Below, piece after piece: positions 1 through 8,663 of a stretch of 64,000 bases of DNA. Numbering within the stretch: the first letter of the stretch is position 1; the number at the start of each line of letters is the position of its first letter. Below the pieces are notes generated by a model. The model made no database searches and was not told the DNA's origin. It saw nothing but the letters and a program-made list of their open reading frames with translations. Position numbers and translations under genes: made by a program. Source of the DNA: a virus; IMG/VR virus record IMGVR_UViG_3300032053_000025, positions 24,622 through 88,621 of that record; one strand, written 5' to 3'.

Positions 1-444
1 GGCGTAACCGATATAGATATTTTATCTTTTTCCGTAAAGGATACTCCTTATGATTCTTCCTCTATAGAGGCACTTAATAAAATTATGGATAAATTTCAAC
101 CTACACAAATCATAACCCACTGGCCATTTGATACACATCAATCTCATCGCAATACTGCATTGGCTTCTATATCAGCAGGACGGAACTTTAATAACATATT
201 AATGTATGAATCCTTTCCACCTAGCGGAAGAAGTTATGTAGCATTTAAACCTCAAGTATATTCGGATATTACCGATGTTTTAGCACTCAAGATGCAATCC
301 TTAAAAGCACATAAAAGTCAATATAAGAAATATGGAGAACTGTGGATAGATGCCGTAATTGGAAGAGCCCAATTAAGAGGGTGGGAATGTGGTAATAAGT
401 ATGCTGAATGTTTTGAATTATTAAGAAGCGACCTAATACTATGA
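1..444 (+). CDS. PIG-L/LmbE-family N-acetylglucosamine deacetylase-like protein, 5' partial
   Basis: The reading frame is open from base 1, so the N-terminus lies outside the window. The visible 147 residues carry the PIG-L signature THWPFDTHQSHRNT (family form: H-x-P-x-D-x-H-x-DH), which supplies zinc and catalytic residues. Further on are FKPQVYSDIT and a K-x-x-x-L-x-x-H-x-SQ segment, both typical of the C-terminal half of the family. These enzymes remove N-acetyl groups from GlcNAc-type sugars. The gene heads a run of glycan-related genes and overlaps the next gene by ATGA. Substrate unknown; one motif Asp is Ser here (QSH instead of DDH/PDH). Confidence 0.8.
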   Translation, partial: GVTDIDILSFSVKDTPYDSSSIEALNKIMDKFQPTQIITHWPFDTHQSHRNTALASISAGRNFNNILMYESFPPSGRSYVAFKPQVYSDITDVLALKMQSLKAHKSQYKKYGELWIDAVIGRAQLRGWECGNKYAECFELLRSDLIL

Positions 445-584
445 TACATTATTATCCTCATAATGATTGGATTGAACATAAATTAGAAGGCACTCAATGT
501 ATTTGCGAACCTAAAATTGATTGGCATTTAGGTATAGTTATTCATAATTCTGCCGATGGCAGAGAAGAGAAGGAGAGTATATGA
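441..584 (+). CDS. small hypothetical protein, 47 aa
   Basis: ATG at 441 overlaps the stop of the deacetylase (ATGA), and its TGA at 582-584 overlaps the next ATG at 581, so it looks translationally coupled on both sides. The product is rich in His, Trp and acidic residues and has two Cys (CIC). It has no membrane segment. No family was recognised. The tight packing is the main support for a real gene. Confidence 0.6.
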   Translation: MIHYYPHNDWIEHKLEGTQCICEPKIDWHLGIVIHNSADGREEKESI

Positions 585-1804
585 TAATTTCAATTCACCA
601 GCCCGAGGCTTTCTGTCATTTATCCCTTTTAGATACAATATCTAAATCTGAGTTGTTTATTATTGGGGACGATTTTCAATATCAGAAATCGTACTTTGAC
701 AATCGCAATAAAATTCGATCCAACTCTAAAGAAGGCTGGTCATGGCTAACTATCCCCGTTCAAGCTTCCAACAATCATATTGCTATAAAGGATATTAAGG
801 TAGCTTCGGGTGATTGGAAGAATAAATTACTCAATCAATTAACATCGAGCTATCAACATGCTCCTTATTTTAATGTTTATTTTCCTCAATTGCAAGAATT
901 ATTGAAGACACAAAGCGAATACCTTATTGATTATACTTTACCTATACTACAATGGTTCCTACTCCAATTTAAAATTTATACTCCAATTAAATTAATGAGC
1001 AAATTAAATATCCAATCTGATAATGGTTCTGATAAGGTTTTGGAAATTTGTAAAAAGGTGGGAACAAATACTTACTTATCGGGTCCAAGTGGGAAGGATT
1101 ATCTGAATTTAGCTTCCTTTAAGGAAGCAGGAATAGACTTGCAGTATCATAATTATTTACATCCTTATTACCAATCATTTCCAAAGGTAGATATGCTCCC
1201 AGGCTTATCTGCTTTAGATTGTTTATTCTCACATGGACCAAACTCAAACAATATTATGCAGGCTAAAGGTATAGGTAGCATGGCTACAATTATGGGGAAT
1301 ATTGAATATAAACATAGGTCCATTCTTGAGGTATTTGGCGGGGATGGTACGGGCCAATTATCATCATATGGTAACACAGTTGATTGTTCTAATTTAACAA
1401 TATGGGAATTAGATTTGCAAAATGTATATAAACTTAGGGATAAATATCCTCATGCTAATGTTAAGCATGTTGATTCTTTAATTGAAGCCAAAAAGACTAA
1501 TCAAACCTTTGATATTATTATAATTGATACTCCGGCATTGATGTCTAACAATAAATTATTACCTCAAATATCAAACTTACTTACCGAGGATGAGGATGGA
1601 ATACTTATATTTAGAGCAATTAAACAATCGTGGAATAATCATCCTTCAGTGGAAGTTGACCAACCCATTGAATATTGGAAATTAATTTTTCAACAGGACT
1701 TTGATATTATTAATATGAAAGAAGTGCAAAGAGAATATTTTTGGAGTGAAGGTAAGTGGAAATTATGGTTAAGCAATTACCTTTTCCAATTAAGGAGGAT
1801 ATAA
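581..1804 (+). CDS. WbqC-like protein fused to a SAM-dependent methyltransferase-like domain
   Basis: 407 aa with an AGGAG ribosome binding site. Residues 1 to about 205 match the WbqC family pattern: IHQPEAF near the N-terminus, then IIGDDFQYQKSYFDNRNKIR and W-x-x-LTIPV. WbqC proteins occur in O-antigen and other surface-glycan clusters. From about residue 248 there is a Rossmann methyltransferase pattern: ILEVFGGDGTGQ (motif I), an acidic residue in WELD, then FDIIIIDTPAL (motif IV region). A fusion of the two domains suggests sugar or lipid-linked sugar modification coupled to methylation. The exact substrate is unknown. Confidence 0.75.
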   Translation: MIISIHQPEAFCHLSLLDTISKSELFIIGDDFQYQKSYFDNRNKIRSNSKEGWSWLTIPVQASNNHIAIKDIKVASGDWKNKLLNQLTSSYQHAPYFNVYFPQLQELLKTQSEYLIDYTLPILQWFLLQFKIYTPIKLMSKLNIQSDNGSDKVLEICKKVGTNTYLSGPSGKDYLNLASFKEAGIDLQYHNYLHPYYQSFPKVDMLPGLSALDCLFSHGPNSNNIMQAKGIGSMATIMGNIEYKHRSILEVFGGDGTGQLSSYGNTVDCSNLTIWELDLQNVYKLRDKYPHANVKHVDSLIEAKKTNQTFDIIIIDTPALMSNNKLLPQISNLLTEDEDGILIFRAIKQSWNNHPSVEVDQPIEYWKLIFQQDFDIINMKEVQREYFWSEGKWKLWLSNYLFQLRRI

Positions 1805-1805
1805 A

Positions 1806-2717
1806 ATGAGTAAAATATTCAAGCCTTTTAAACTCCCTAATGACTCTGTAGATGTAAATACTCTACAATTCCCTTTATTAGCCAGCAGAAAGCTGGATGG
1901 ATTGAGACTAGTTGTCAACAAGGGTGGTATGTTTACTTGTTCATTAAAACAATTTCCCAATGTGCAATTGCAGGGCAGGTTCGAGCATTTAATGAAGATT
2001 TCCAGAGGACTAAATTTACTCTTAGATGGAGAATTATTAGCTAAGAGTTTAACTTTCTATGAATTAAGTGGGCTTTGCAGGAGGCTAGACGCACCCTTAC
2101 CAGAGGATTTATATTTTTATGCCTTTGATGCGGTACAAAACGAGCAATATGATATGGAGTTTAGCAAGAGGATATCTTATTTAGACAATATAGCAAAATA
2201 TTCTTATGTTAAGGTTCTAGAACAAAGATTAGTTAAATCTATAGAAGAAGTCTGGGCATTTTATGAAGAGGCATTAAAAGAAGGTCATTGTGATGGGCTA
2301 ATCTTGAGAAGCCCAATGGGTAGATATAAATGTGGTAGAGCAACTATCAATGAAGGTTTGGGATATAAATTAAAGCCATTCGAGACAATAGACTCCGCAA
2401 TTATAGGGGTTGTACAAGCAACTGAGGTAGATCCAAGGGCAGAAAAGACAATCAACGAGCTGGGGCGGAGTACAACCTCTAAGAAATTAGGGGATAGAAT
2501 TTTAATTGAAAAAGCCTCTGCTTTTGTTGTCAAGTATGAAGGAAAAGATTTGAAAGTTACTATTGCAATGACTGATATAGAGAAAGAAGAAATTTGGAAG
2601 AATAAGGATTCTTATATTGGAAGATGGATTGAATTCAAAGCCATGAGGGTGGGAATGCTTGAAGATGGTTTGCCAAGGCACCCCACAACCCTGAGAATGA
2701 GAACCGATAAAGACTAA
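1806..2717 (+). CDS. ATP-dependent DNA ligase
   Basis: 303 aa, starting one base after the previous stop behind AAGGAGGATATAAA. Nucleotidyltransferase motifs are in order: motif I SRKLDG with the AMP-accepting Lys29, motif III LLDGELLA, motif IIIa FYAFDAV, motif IV CDGLILRS and motif V YKLKPF. The C-terminal OB-fold ends with a PRHPTTLRMR-type segment, the usual end of small phage and bacterial ATP ligases. It seals nicks in duplex DNA during replication or repair. Length is normal for a minimal two-domain ligase. Confidence 0.92.
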   Translation: MSKIFKPFKLPNDSVDVNTLQFPLLASRKLDGLRLVVNKGGMFTCSLKQFPNVQLQGRFEHLMKISRGLNLLLDGELLAKSLTFYELSGLCRRLDAPLPEDLYFYAFDAVQNEQYDMEFSKRISYLDNIAKYSYVKVLEQRLVKSIEEVWAFYEEALKEGHCDGLILRSPMGRYKCGRATINEGLGYKLKPFETIDSAIIGVVQATEVDPRAEKTINELGRSTTSKKLGDRILIEKASAFVVKYEGKDLKVTIAMTDIEKEEIWKNKDSYIGRWIEFKAMRVGMLEDGLPRHPTTLRMRTDKD

Positions 2718-2718
2718 T

Positions 2719-2931
2719 ATGCACTATATGCCTAAAAATACCAACTATTTAGCGATACTCGATAAGACCGAATCCATAGGCAAACAAATTAACGCAAATA
2801 AAATGATTGATTTGCGTATAGCAAGGGGCGGTTGTTTTGTTGCCCGTTATTATATTAAGACTGCAAAAATTAAAGGTATTGAAGTAGACTTAATGTATGA
2901 AGTCAAGATTTATGACAATCTGAAATCATAG
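2719..2931 (+). CDS. hypothetical protein, 70 aa
   Basis: Begins two bases after the ligase stop. An in-frame ATG at 2728 is an equally possible start because neither has a clear Shine-Dalgarno sequence; coupling to the ligase is likely. The product is basic, with a C-terminal half of alternating hydrophobic residues (probable beta strands). It ends with TAG, which shows that TAG acts as a stop in this genome. No family recognised. Confidence 0.55.
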   Translation: MHYMPKNTNYLAILDKTESIGKQINANKMIDLRIARGGCFVARYYIKTAKIKGIEVDLMYEVKIYDNLKS

Positions 2932-2941
2932 GAGAATAATA

Positions 2942-3637
2942 ATGGAAATTAAGCAATACAAAGACTATCAAATCCAACTTCGATCCTCCTCAGATGCAGG
3001 AGTATTCCAAGAAATTATCATTAACAATTGTTATGGTATTGATTTTAAATGGTTTGATAAAGTAAAGACCATCATTGATATTGGTGGCCATATAGGTATA
3101 TTTAGTTTATTTATTGCTCCTTATGTTGATAAGATTTATACCTTTGAACCTTATTGGCAAAATTATAGATTATTGGTAGAAAATGTAGACCAGAATAATT
3201 TACTATCTAAAATTAAATGTCATCAAAAAGCAGTTACCCATTATGAAGGAGTAATTGATTTTTATGAATCTAAACAAACCCATGTAAGACATACTATTGT
3301 ACCTCCGGGGCAATTAAAATTTTGCGACCAAGGGGAGAAAATAATTGTGCCTTGCACTTCTCTCTTCAATATTATGTCTACTATTGGGCATCCAACCTTA
3401 TTGAAAATAGATATTGAAGGTGGAGAATATTCCTTACTATTCAATACACCCGAGCAAGCATTTAAAAATATTACTTACATTGTTATGGAAACTCACCATG
3501 ACGAATCTTCCCTTTTCAATAAAGACGATCTTATCAAAAAATTAGAAAGTTATGGCTACAAAGTTTCCTGGAAATTTAACTGGAAAGACCCAGACTATAA
3601 AATGACAACCGGAGATTTAATAGCCATAAAAGAATAG
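2942..3637 (+). CDS. FkbM-family methyltransferase
   Basis: 231 aa with an AGGAG site. The FkbM pattern is clear: TIIDIGGHIGIFSLF (SAM-binding motif I), YTFEPYWQNYRLL (acidic residue binding the ribose), and LLKIDIEGGEYSLL (the family's K-x-D-x-E-G-x-E motif). FkbM enzymes O-methylate sugars or related hydroxyls in surface polysaccharides and natural products. The gene lies between the WbqC fusion and the glycosyltransferases, so methylation of a phage-specified glycan is the likely job. The target is not visible. Confidence 0.88.
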   Translation: MEIKQYKDYQIQLRSSSDAGVFQEIIINNCYGIDFKWFDKVKTIIDIGGHIGIFSLFIAPYVDKIYTFEPYWQNYRLLVENVDQNNLLSKIKCHQKAVTHYEGVIDFYESKQTHVRHTIVPPGQLKFCDQGEKIIVPCTSLFNIMSTIGHPTLLKIDIEGGEYSLLFNTPEQAFKNITYIVMETHHDESSLFNKDDLIKKLESYGYKVSWKFNWKDPDYKMTTGDLIAIKE

Positions 3638-3644
3638 GAGTAAA

Positions 3645-4520
3645 ATGAGTTATAAACTCCAATTATTAAAAGAAAGTTTAATACCAATTACTGCCCAAGA
3701 TTTAATTAATATAGGTGGAATTCCACCTATAGACCCCACCAAACAAGTGGCTATTGTTATTGATTCCTTCCTTAGAGATAAATGTTTATTAATCCTCCTT
3801 AAAAGTATATTTAAATTCGCACCTCATTATAAAATTTATATTACAGGCCAGGGCATCTATAGTAAAGAGAAAGATGCCCTTTTTTGTTTATTGAAGGTAG
3901 CAGGCCATACCATAATTAATTGTGGCTTTGATGCAGGATTAGGTCAATGTCACAAAAAGATAGTAGAATTTGTGACTGAGCCTTATATATTTTTCTGCCA
4001 TGAGGACGCTTTATTTACTGATAAAACTAACTTAGAATCAATGGTTAATATAATCAAACTTAATAGATATAGATTAGGTTGGCTATCTCCTTCTTCCTTA
4101 TTCAATCAACCTTCCCATTTATTATTGAAAAATTTAAATTTAGCTATTACTCCTCTTGAAGTAGAATTTAAAAATAGTCATAGAGATCCATTTATTTGCG
4201 ATATTGCAGGTACTCAAGGTTTAGTTAAATCAACCTTATTTAGTTCAATCCAATATGATGCTCAATTTAAAATGAATGAAACTTTAGACTTAATGTTAAA
4301 CATGAAATTTAATACTGTTAATAGAGTAGCAATCACCAACCAATCTATATTATGGCATCAAGAACCTTGTGAGCATCCTATCTATCTTCAATATAAGCAT
4401 AGGGAATGGTATTATGACCAATTATTAAGGACTAAATGGCAATTTACAAGTATTAATGGAAGAAAAATTAAAAGGGATAATACTAAGTTTCTTTATGTTA
4501 TGGAGGAAAATAATGGATAA
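3645..4520 (+). CDS. glycosyltransferase-like protein (GT-A type)
   Basis: 291 aa behind AGGAGTAAA. Around residue 33 there is AIVIDSFLRDKCLLILLKSI, the usual opening of GT-A sugar transferases, followed by GFDAGLGQCHKKIVEF and then YIFFCHEDALF. In the last, an E-D pair takes the position of the metal-binding DxD. C-terminal His/Trp-rich segments (LWHQEPCEH) are common in phage GT2-like proteins. It overlaps the next glycosyltransferase by 8 bases. Donor and acceptor unknown. Confidence 0.65.
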   Translation: MSYKLQLLKESLIPITAQDLINIGGIPPIDPTKQVAIVIDSFLRDKCLLILLKSIFKFAPHYKIYITGQGIYSKEKDALFCLLKVAGHTIINCGFDAGLGQCHKKIVEFVTEPYIFFCHEDALFTDKTNLESMVNIIKLNRYRLGWLSPSSLFNQPSHLLLKNLNLAITPLEVEFKNSHRDPFICDIAGTQGLVKSTLFSSIQYDAQFKMNETLDLMLNMKFNTVNRVAITNQSILWHQEPCEHPIYLQYKHREWYYDQLLRTKWQFTSINGRKIKRDNTKFLYVMEENNG

Positions 4521-5268
4521 ATCTATCGCAGTAATTATGCCCTGCTTTAAACGTAACGAATTATTAGCCCAAACTGTAGAAACATATAAGCAATTTATGC
4601 CTAAAGATTGGGTATTATTAATTGGGGATCAAGACCCTTCTGAGGCTAAATTTAAGCAATATAATGCTGGCAATATTCATTATTATCCCCTCCCCTATGA
4701 TTGCGGGATTAGCTTAGCCAGAAATATGTTGATTAAAGAAGCCTCTAAATCAGGCTTCGAATACGGATTATTATCTGCCGATAGTATACCATTAATTAAA
4801 ACGCCGGATTTAACTCCATATATTGAATTCCTTAAAATGGATCCTAATCATGGAATTATCGGGCTTCCTACGAGCGATAATTTAAAGAAAGAGGATTTAT
4901 GGAATGCTAATTTGTCCATTGATTCTGAGGGAATTCATTTATGGCCCGCTAACGAGTATACCGAGTTTAATGGGATTAAATATAAGAAATGCCAGATTGT
5001 TAGCAATTTCTTTTTGTTTAAATTGCAATTAGCACTTGAGAACCCTTGGAGGGAGGAATTAAAATTAGCAGAGCATGAATCGTTTTTCATTGACCTAATG
5101 CAGAAAACTTTATACAAGGTTTTCCATACTCCCTATAGGTTCGCTACATATATTCAATCTCGACCACCAGATTATGATATTTATAGGCGAAGGTTGTATG
5201 ATACTTATATCCCGTTGCTTCGTAAACTTTATGGGCTGAGGGCCTGGATAATTTACCATAATCGTTAA
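4513..5268 (+). CDS. family 2 glycosyltransferase
   Basis: The start at 4513 (MDKSIAVIMPCF) is preferred over an upstream in-frame ATG because GGAGG lies just before it. About 251 aa. N-terminal VIMPCFKRNELLAQTVETY is the classic GT2 nucleotide-sugar binding beginning, ISLARNMLIKEA is the conserved helix, and GLLSADSIPL takes the DxD position (here ADS). The pair with the preceding gene overlaps by 8 bases, implying coupled translation and related acceptors. Confidence 0.78.
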   Translation: MDKSIAVIMPCFKRNELLAQTVETYKQFMPKDWVLLIGDQDPSEAKFKQYNAGNIHYYPLPYDCGISLARNMLIKEASKSGFEYGLLSADSIPLIKTPDLTPYIEFLKMDPNHGIIGLPTSDNLKKEDLWNANLSIDSEGIHLWPANEYTEFNGIKYKKCQIVSNFFLFKLQLALENPWREELKLAEHESFFIDLMQKTLYKVFHTPYRFATYIQSRPPDYDIYRRRLYDTYIPLLRKLYGLRAWIIYHNR

Positions 5269-5279
5269 CAGGAGGTTTA

Positions 5280-5441
5280 ATGTTATTAGGAGCTCGAGTT
5301 CTAGCTAGGATTGACAATAAAGTCAAAGAATGTAGAGTAATTGATATTCAAGGGGACAATCTACAATTGGAAGCTGTTACCGGCGAAATTATAAGCCGAA
5401 AATATTGGCAAGTAAATGGGGTTAAAAATGAGCAAGCCTAA
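5280..5441 (+). CDS. hypothetical protein, 53 aa
   Basis: ATG at 5280 follows a strong AGGAGGTTTA. The product begins MLLGARVLARIDNKVKECRV and looks like a small beta-rich domain (possible SH3/KOW-like barrel). It overlaps the next gene's ATG at 5428. No family could be named. Confidence 0.6.
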   Translation: MLLGARVLARIDNKVKECRVIDIQGDNLQLEAVTGEIISRKYWQVNGVKNEQA

Positions 5442-6156
5442 TCAGTTAATTATTCTTGGGGGAGGAGTATCGGTAACTGAAGGAATTGAATTAGGCCTTT
5501 GGGATAAAATTAAAGACCACTATGTTATGGGACTTAATTTTGCCTTCAAAACATTTAATCCAACCTTCACTTGTTTTGTTGACCCTATAAGTTTCTACCG
5601 AACATATAAGAGTGATATATTTAATCTGCCTTTAATTGTAGGTCGATATTCGAAAGATATTGTTAAGGATATTTGGCCCAATACAATTCTATTAAAGGAT
5701 ACTTGGATTTATAAGAGGGATTGCTCTGAGGGAGTTTACAATATATTTTTATGTGGAATATTTGGATTATCGTTAGCAATTTATTTAGCAGATAAGATAG
5801 ATATAAAAGAAATTTTCATGTTAGGGATAGATGGTGGAAACATAACTGGCAACCATGATAAATTTGGAAAATGGGAATCACATTACTATAGTTCAGAATT
5901 TACCCATAAGGGAACAGGTAAAATTAAGACCTATCATAAAGATGATGCTATACATAAAATGTATAAGGCTTTTGAGCAAGTTCAAGACATCAATATTTAC
6001 AATGTTTCGCCTTTAAGTAGGATTAAACAGTTTCCTAAGATTGATTATTTGACATTCTTCGATAAAATTGAGACTACAACTTATGACCAAAACTTACTTA
6101 GACTTGATATTAAACAACATTGCATAGATTTAGCAAACTTGCAAAAACAACATTAA
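5428..6156 (+). CDS. DUF115/MptE-like or GT42 (sialyltransferase)-like protein
   Basis: About 242 aa; ATG at 5428 preferred over 5416. It opens with LIILGGGVSVTEG, a nucleotide-binding start like the G-x-G-P-S-L of DUF115 and GT42 proteins. It then has CFVDPISFYRTY, EGVYNIFLCGIFGLSLAIYL and IKEIFMLGIDGG. The last two resemble the S-G-x-x-A and I-Y-x-x-G-x-D segments of the Campylobacter CST enzymes. DUF115 proteins are known partners in glycosylation of surface proteins such as flagellin. I infer a role in the same glycan pathway. The identity rests on motif similarity only. Confidence 0.55.
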   Translation: MSKPNQLIILGGGVSVTEGIELGLWDKIKDHYVMGLNFAFKTFNPTFTCFVDPISFYRTYKSDIFNLPLIVGRYSKDIVKDIWPNTILLKDTWIYKRDCSEGVYNIFLCGIFGLSLAIYLADKIDIKEIFMLGIDGGNITGNHDKFGKWESHYYSSEFTHKGTGKIKTYHKDDAIHKMYKAFEQVQDINIYNVSPLSRIKQFPKIDYLTFFDKIETTTYDQNLLRLDIKQHCIDLANLQKQH

Positions 6157-6167
6157 TAGGTTATACT
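6139..6167 (+). promoter_or_regulatory. sigma-70-like promoter candidate
   Basis: TTGCAA at 6139-6144, 17-base spacer, TATACT at 6162-6167. The element overlaps the 3' end of the preceding gene and would start transcription near 6174, just before the ATG at 6181. Same architecture as the promoters of the intergenic hub. Confidence 0.45.
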
Positions 6168-6180
6168 AGAGGTGAGAATA

Positions 6181-6498
6181 ATGTGGCTTAATTATTTATA
6201 CATTTTTGGCATTGCATTGATAGAATCCTTTGGATTAGGATTAAATGCTAAATTTCTCCAAAGGGGCAAGAAATTACCTTGCTATATTACATCCTCTATT
6301 AATGCTTTATTATATTTGACTGTGTTAGGCGTAGCAGTTGAGAATTTACACAACTGGCCCGCCAAGTTAGTGTATGTTCAGGGTTTTGCGATCGGGGACA
6401 TATTGACATTAATGTTTGATGCTAAATTAGAGAAACTTGCTAAGTCCAAAGGGATTAAAAATTTTAAGAAGAAATTAAAACGGTGGAGGGTTAAGTGA
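6181..6498 (+). CDS. small membrane protein, DUF5698/UPF0316-like
   Basis: The ATG at 6181 is preferred to the in-frame GTG at 6172 because AGAGGTG then sits at proper distance. 105 aa with three hydrophobic segments (about residues 1-20, 32-50 and 60-80) and a very basic tail (FKKKLKRWR). The pattern of short helices, a RGKKLP loop and GFAIGDILT recalls the DUF5698 family of small bacterial membrane proteins. Function unknown. Confidence 0.6.
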   Translation: MWLNYLYIFGIALIESFGLGLNAKFLQRGKKLPCYITSSINALLYLTVLGVAVENLHNWPAKLVYVQGFAIGDILTLMFDAKLEKLAKSKGIKNFKKKLKRWRVK

Positions 6499-6716
6499 AA
6501 TATCTTAGCAATAAACCATTCTCGGTGCCTGTAGGCACCTTACCATTCAATATTAAGCCTAATTGCGATTCATGCTGGCATTTTAAACGTTCAAACTTCT
6601 TTAGTAAACATCAATGTAATAATTGCCATTCATGGAAAAACTTCCTCAAAAAGGAAGTTAATTTTAAACAGGTTATTGATAATTTTCTATATCAATTATT
6701 TTTGGAGAAGAAATAA
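6495..6716 (+). CDS. small zinc-ribbon protein, 73 aa
   Basis: GTG start at 6495 overlapping the upstream TGA, with GGAGGG just before it. Two Cys pairs (CDSC and CNNC, about 18 residues apart) form a probable zinc knuckle. The rest is basic. Likely a nucleic-acid-binding accessory protein; no family named. Confidence 0.6.
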   Translation: MKYLSNKPFSVPVGTLPFNIKPNCDSCWHFKRSNFFSKHQCNNCHSWKNFLKKEVNFKQVIDNFLYQLFLEKK

Positions 6717-6717
6717 C

Positions 6718-8286
6718 ATGGCAACCTTATTTACAGCAGATTTGCATGGTAATGATACAACGATTGCTCTTCTAAGAGGATTTAAGACTAAAGAAGAGCA
6801 TGATAGTTGGCTTATTCATTGTTGGAATCAACAAGTTAATAAAAATGATTTAGTATATGTATTAGGTGATTTTTGTAAAGGTAATCACCATGAAGTAAGA
6901 TCATTTAGAATGAAATTAAAAGGTAAAATTATTTTAATCCTCGGAAACCACGACCATTGTTTCTCTCTTGAAACCGAAATATTAACAACCGCCGGATATA
7001 AATCCTTTAAATATTTAAAAATGGGAGATATTATTCCCACAATTAATAAAGAACAAAATATTATAGAAATGAACCCCATCGAAAATATAATGCAGGCATG
7101 GGTAGATCAAGCATATATGTTTAACGGAAGGTCTGCTTCGGGGGTTTTCAGTAAAAATCACGAACATATAATTTTGCAAAATACTTATTTAAAAAATAAA
7201 ACCGAACCAATAGAACGTAAATGGGTTAAATTACCTTCTTCTACCATTTGGAATTATAAATCTCGTTTATTAATGCCCGCTTCATTTATAAGTGGCCAGG
7301 AAGATATTAATATTTCAGATAACTGGCTATCGTTTTTTGGATGGTTATTTAGCGATGGGGGATTTGATAAACAAGGGGCCATTACTTTATACCAAAGTAA
7401 ACCAAAAAATATACCAATTATTGAACATTTATTAACACAACTTAAATTAACATATACGACTACTATAAGAAAAAATAAAACCCCTAATTGGTATAATAAC
7501 AAACTCATTAAGGGCAATTATCCAGCATTTGAATTTAGAATAAAGAGCGTAATAGGAAAACCAATATTAGAACAATTTTCCATAACCCACCGCCACCAAT
7601 TACCTTCTTGGTTTTTTAATCTTTCTGATAGGCAAGTGCGGTTGTTCCTTACCTCTTATAAATTGGGAAACGGAAGCAAGGGTAATTCCCCCTCAGAGTG
7701 TGTATGGGGAACAAAAGAATTATTATCCAGTCTTATGGGACTGTGTATTACGCATGGAATAGATTGTAATCTAGTGGAGCAAAATACTAGAAAGGGGGTC
7801 TATTATTTATGTTTGCGTAACAGACCTTTTGTAAAAAATATGCAGTACAAAAGAAATTATGGCATTAGAGAGATACCAGTAACCAATAGACAAATTATTT
7901 CTTATAATAATATGATGTACGATATAGAAGTTAAAAATCACACCTTTTTTATTAGACACAATGGAAAATCTTTAATTACAGGAAATTCTAACCGTATCCA
8001 AAATTTACCAGAATTATTCACTGGGATTTATGATATCAAGGAAATTAAAATCCGGGGATTCAAAACCACATTATGCCATTATTCGTTACGGACATGGCCA
8101 TCATCAAATTTTAATTCATTTATGCTCCACGGGCATAGTCATGGAGGCTTATTACCTCAAGGCAAGCAACTTGATGTTGACATAGGTTCTAATCATGGAA
8201 TCTTATATACTGAGGATGATATCTTAGCTATTATGAAACTTCGTGGGGACAATTTTAATTACATCGATAAATCCATAACTCCTTAA
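6718..8286 (+). CDS. calcineurin-like metallophosphoesterase interrupted by an intein
   Basis: Start at 6718 (MATLFTADLHG) behind GGAGAAG. The precursor is 522 aa. The N-extein (80 aa) has TADLHGND and VLGDFCKG and ends in ILGNHDH, the metal-binding GNHD motif. The C-extein (99 aa) has LCHYSLRTWP and HGHSHGG, the last metal ligands. Together they give a 179-residue phage-type phosphoesterase of normal size. The intein lies directly after the GNHD motif, so no active enzyme forms without splicing. Substrate (nucleotide, RNA 2',3'-cyclic phosphate or protein) is not determined; the DNA and RNA ligases nearby make end-processing possible. Confidence 0.85.
   Translation: MATLFTADLHGNDTTIALLRGFKTKEEHDSWLIHCWNQQVNKNDLVYVLGDFCKGNHHEVRSFRMKLKGKIILILGNHDHCFSLETEILTTAGYKSFKYLKMGDIIPTINKEQNIIEMNPIENIMQAWVDQAYMFNGRSASGVFSKNHEHIILQNTYLKNKTEPIERKWVKLPSSTIWNYKSRLLMPASFISGQEDINISDNWLSFFGWLFSDGGFDKQGAITLYQSKPKNIPIIEHLLTQLKLTYTTTIRKNKTPNWYNNKLIKGNYPAFEFRIKSVIGKPILEQFSITHRHQLPSWFFNLSDRQVRLFLTSYKLGNGSKGNSPSECVWGTKELLSSLMGLCITHGIDCNLVEQNTRKGVYYLCLRNRPFVKNMQYKRNYGIREIPVTNRQIISYNNMMYDIEVKNHTFFIRHNGKSLITGNSNRIQNLPELFTGIYDIKEIKIRGFKTTLCHYSLRTWPSSNFNSFMLHGHSHGGLLPQGKQLDVDIGSNHGILYTEDDILAIMKLRGDNFNYIDKSITP
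6958..7986 (+). mobile_element. intein with LAGLIDADG-type homing endonuclease domain
   Basis: 343 residues beginning with Cys (CFSLETEILTTAGYKS, splicing block A) and ending YDIEVKNHTFFI then LITGN, followed by Ser+1 of the C-extein (blocks F and G). The penultimate residue is Gly, not the usual His. Block B is SKNHEHIIL. In the middle, FFGWLFSDGG is a first LAGLIDADG motif with its Asp; the second, LTSYKLGNGS, has Asn where the catalytic Asp is expected. Splicing probably works but cleavage may be lost. Confidence 0.85.
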
Positions 8287-8291
8287 CTAAA

Positions 8292-8663
8292 ATGAAAATC
8301 CCATACATATCCAAACAATGCGGCAAAGTCTTACATATTTATGATCCTGTTTATCAGCAAAACTATTACTATTTTAATTGCAGAACTCATAAAGAATATG
8401 TGAAACTCCTAAAATCTAAATTTAATATCGATAGAGAGCCTAATGAAGATATAGGTGGGAATTGTTCTATACATGAGCATAGAGGTATATTTATCGTTTT
8501 TATATGGACAATTAGAAGAGGGCCGGATATTATTGCCCACGAAGTTTTACATGCAGTAAGTTGGATATTGAGAAATAGGGATATACCACTTAAAGATGAT
8601 ACCGAAGAAGCTTATGCTTATTTAACTCAATTTTTGATGAAGGAAATATTGGCTAAACGATGA
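8292..8663 (+). CDS. putative HExxH metal-dependent hydrolase
   Basis: 123 aa. Contains DIIAHEVLHAVSW, an HExxH zinc-binding helix, and EEAYAYLTQF 20-25 residues later, where the Glu could be the third ligand as in small gluzincins. No signal peptide, so probably cytoplasmic. Such short HExxH proteins are frequent in phage genomes. Whether it is a peptidase is unproven. Confidence 0.6.
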   Translation: MKIPYISKQCGKVLHIYDPVYQQNYYYFNCRTHKEYVKLLKSKFNIDREPNEDIGGNCSIHEHRGIFIVFIWTIRRGPDIIAHEVLHAVSWILRNRDIPLKDDTEEAYAYLTQFLMKEILAKR

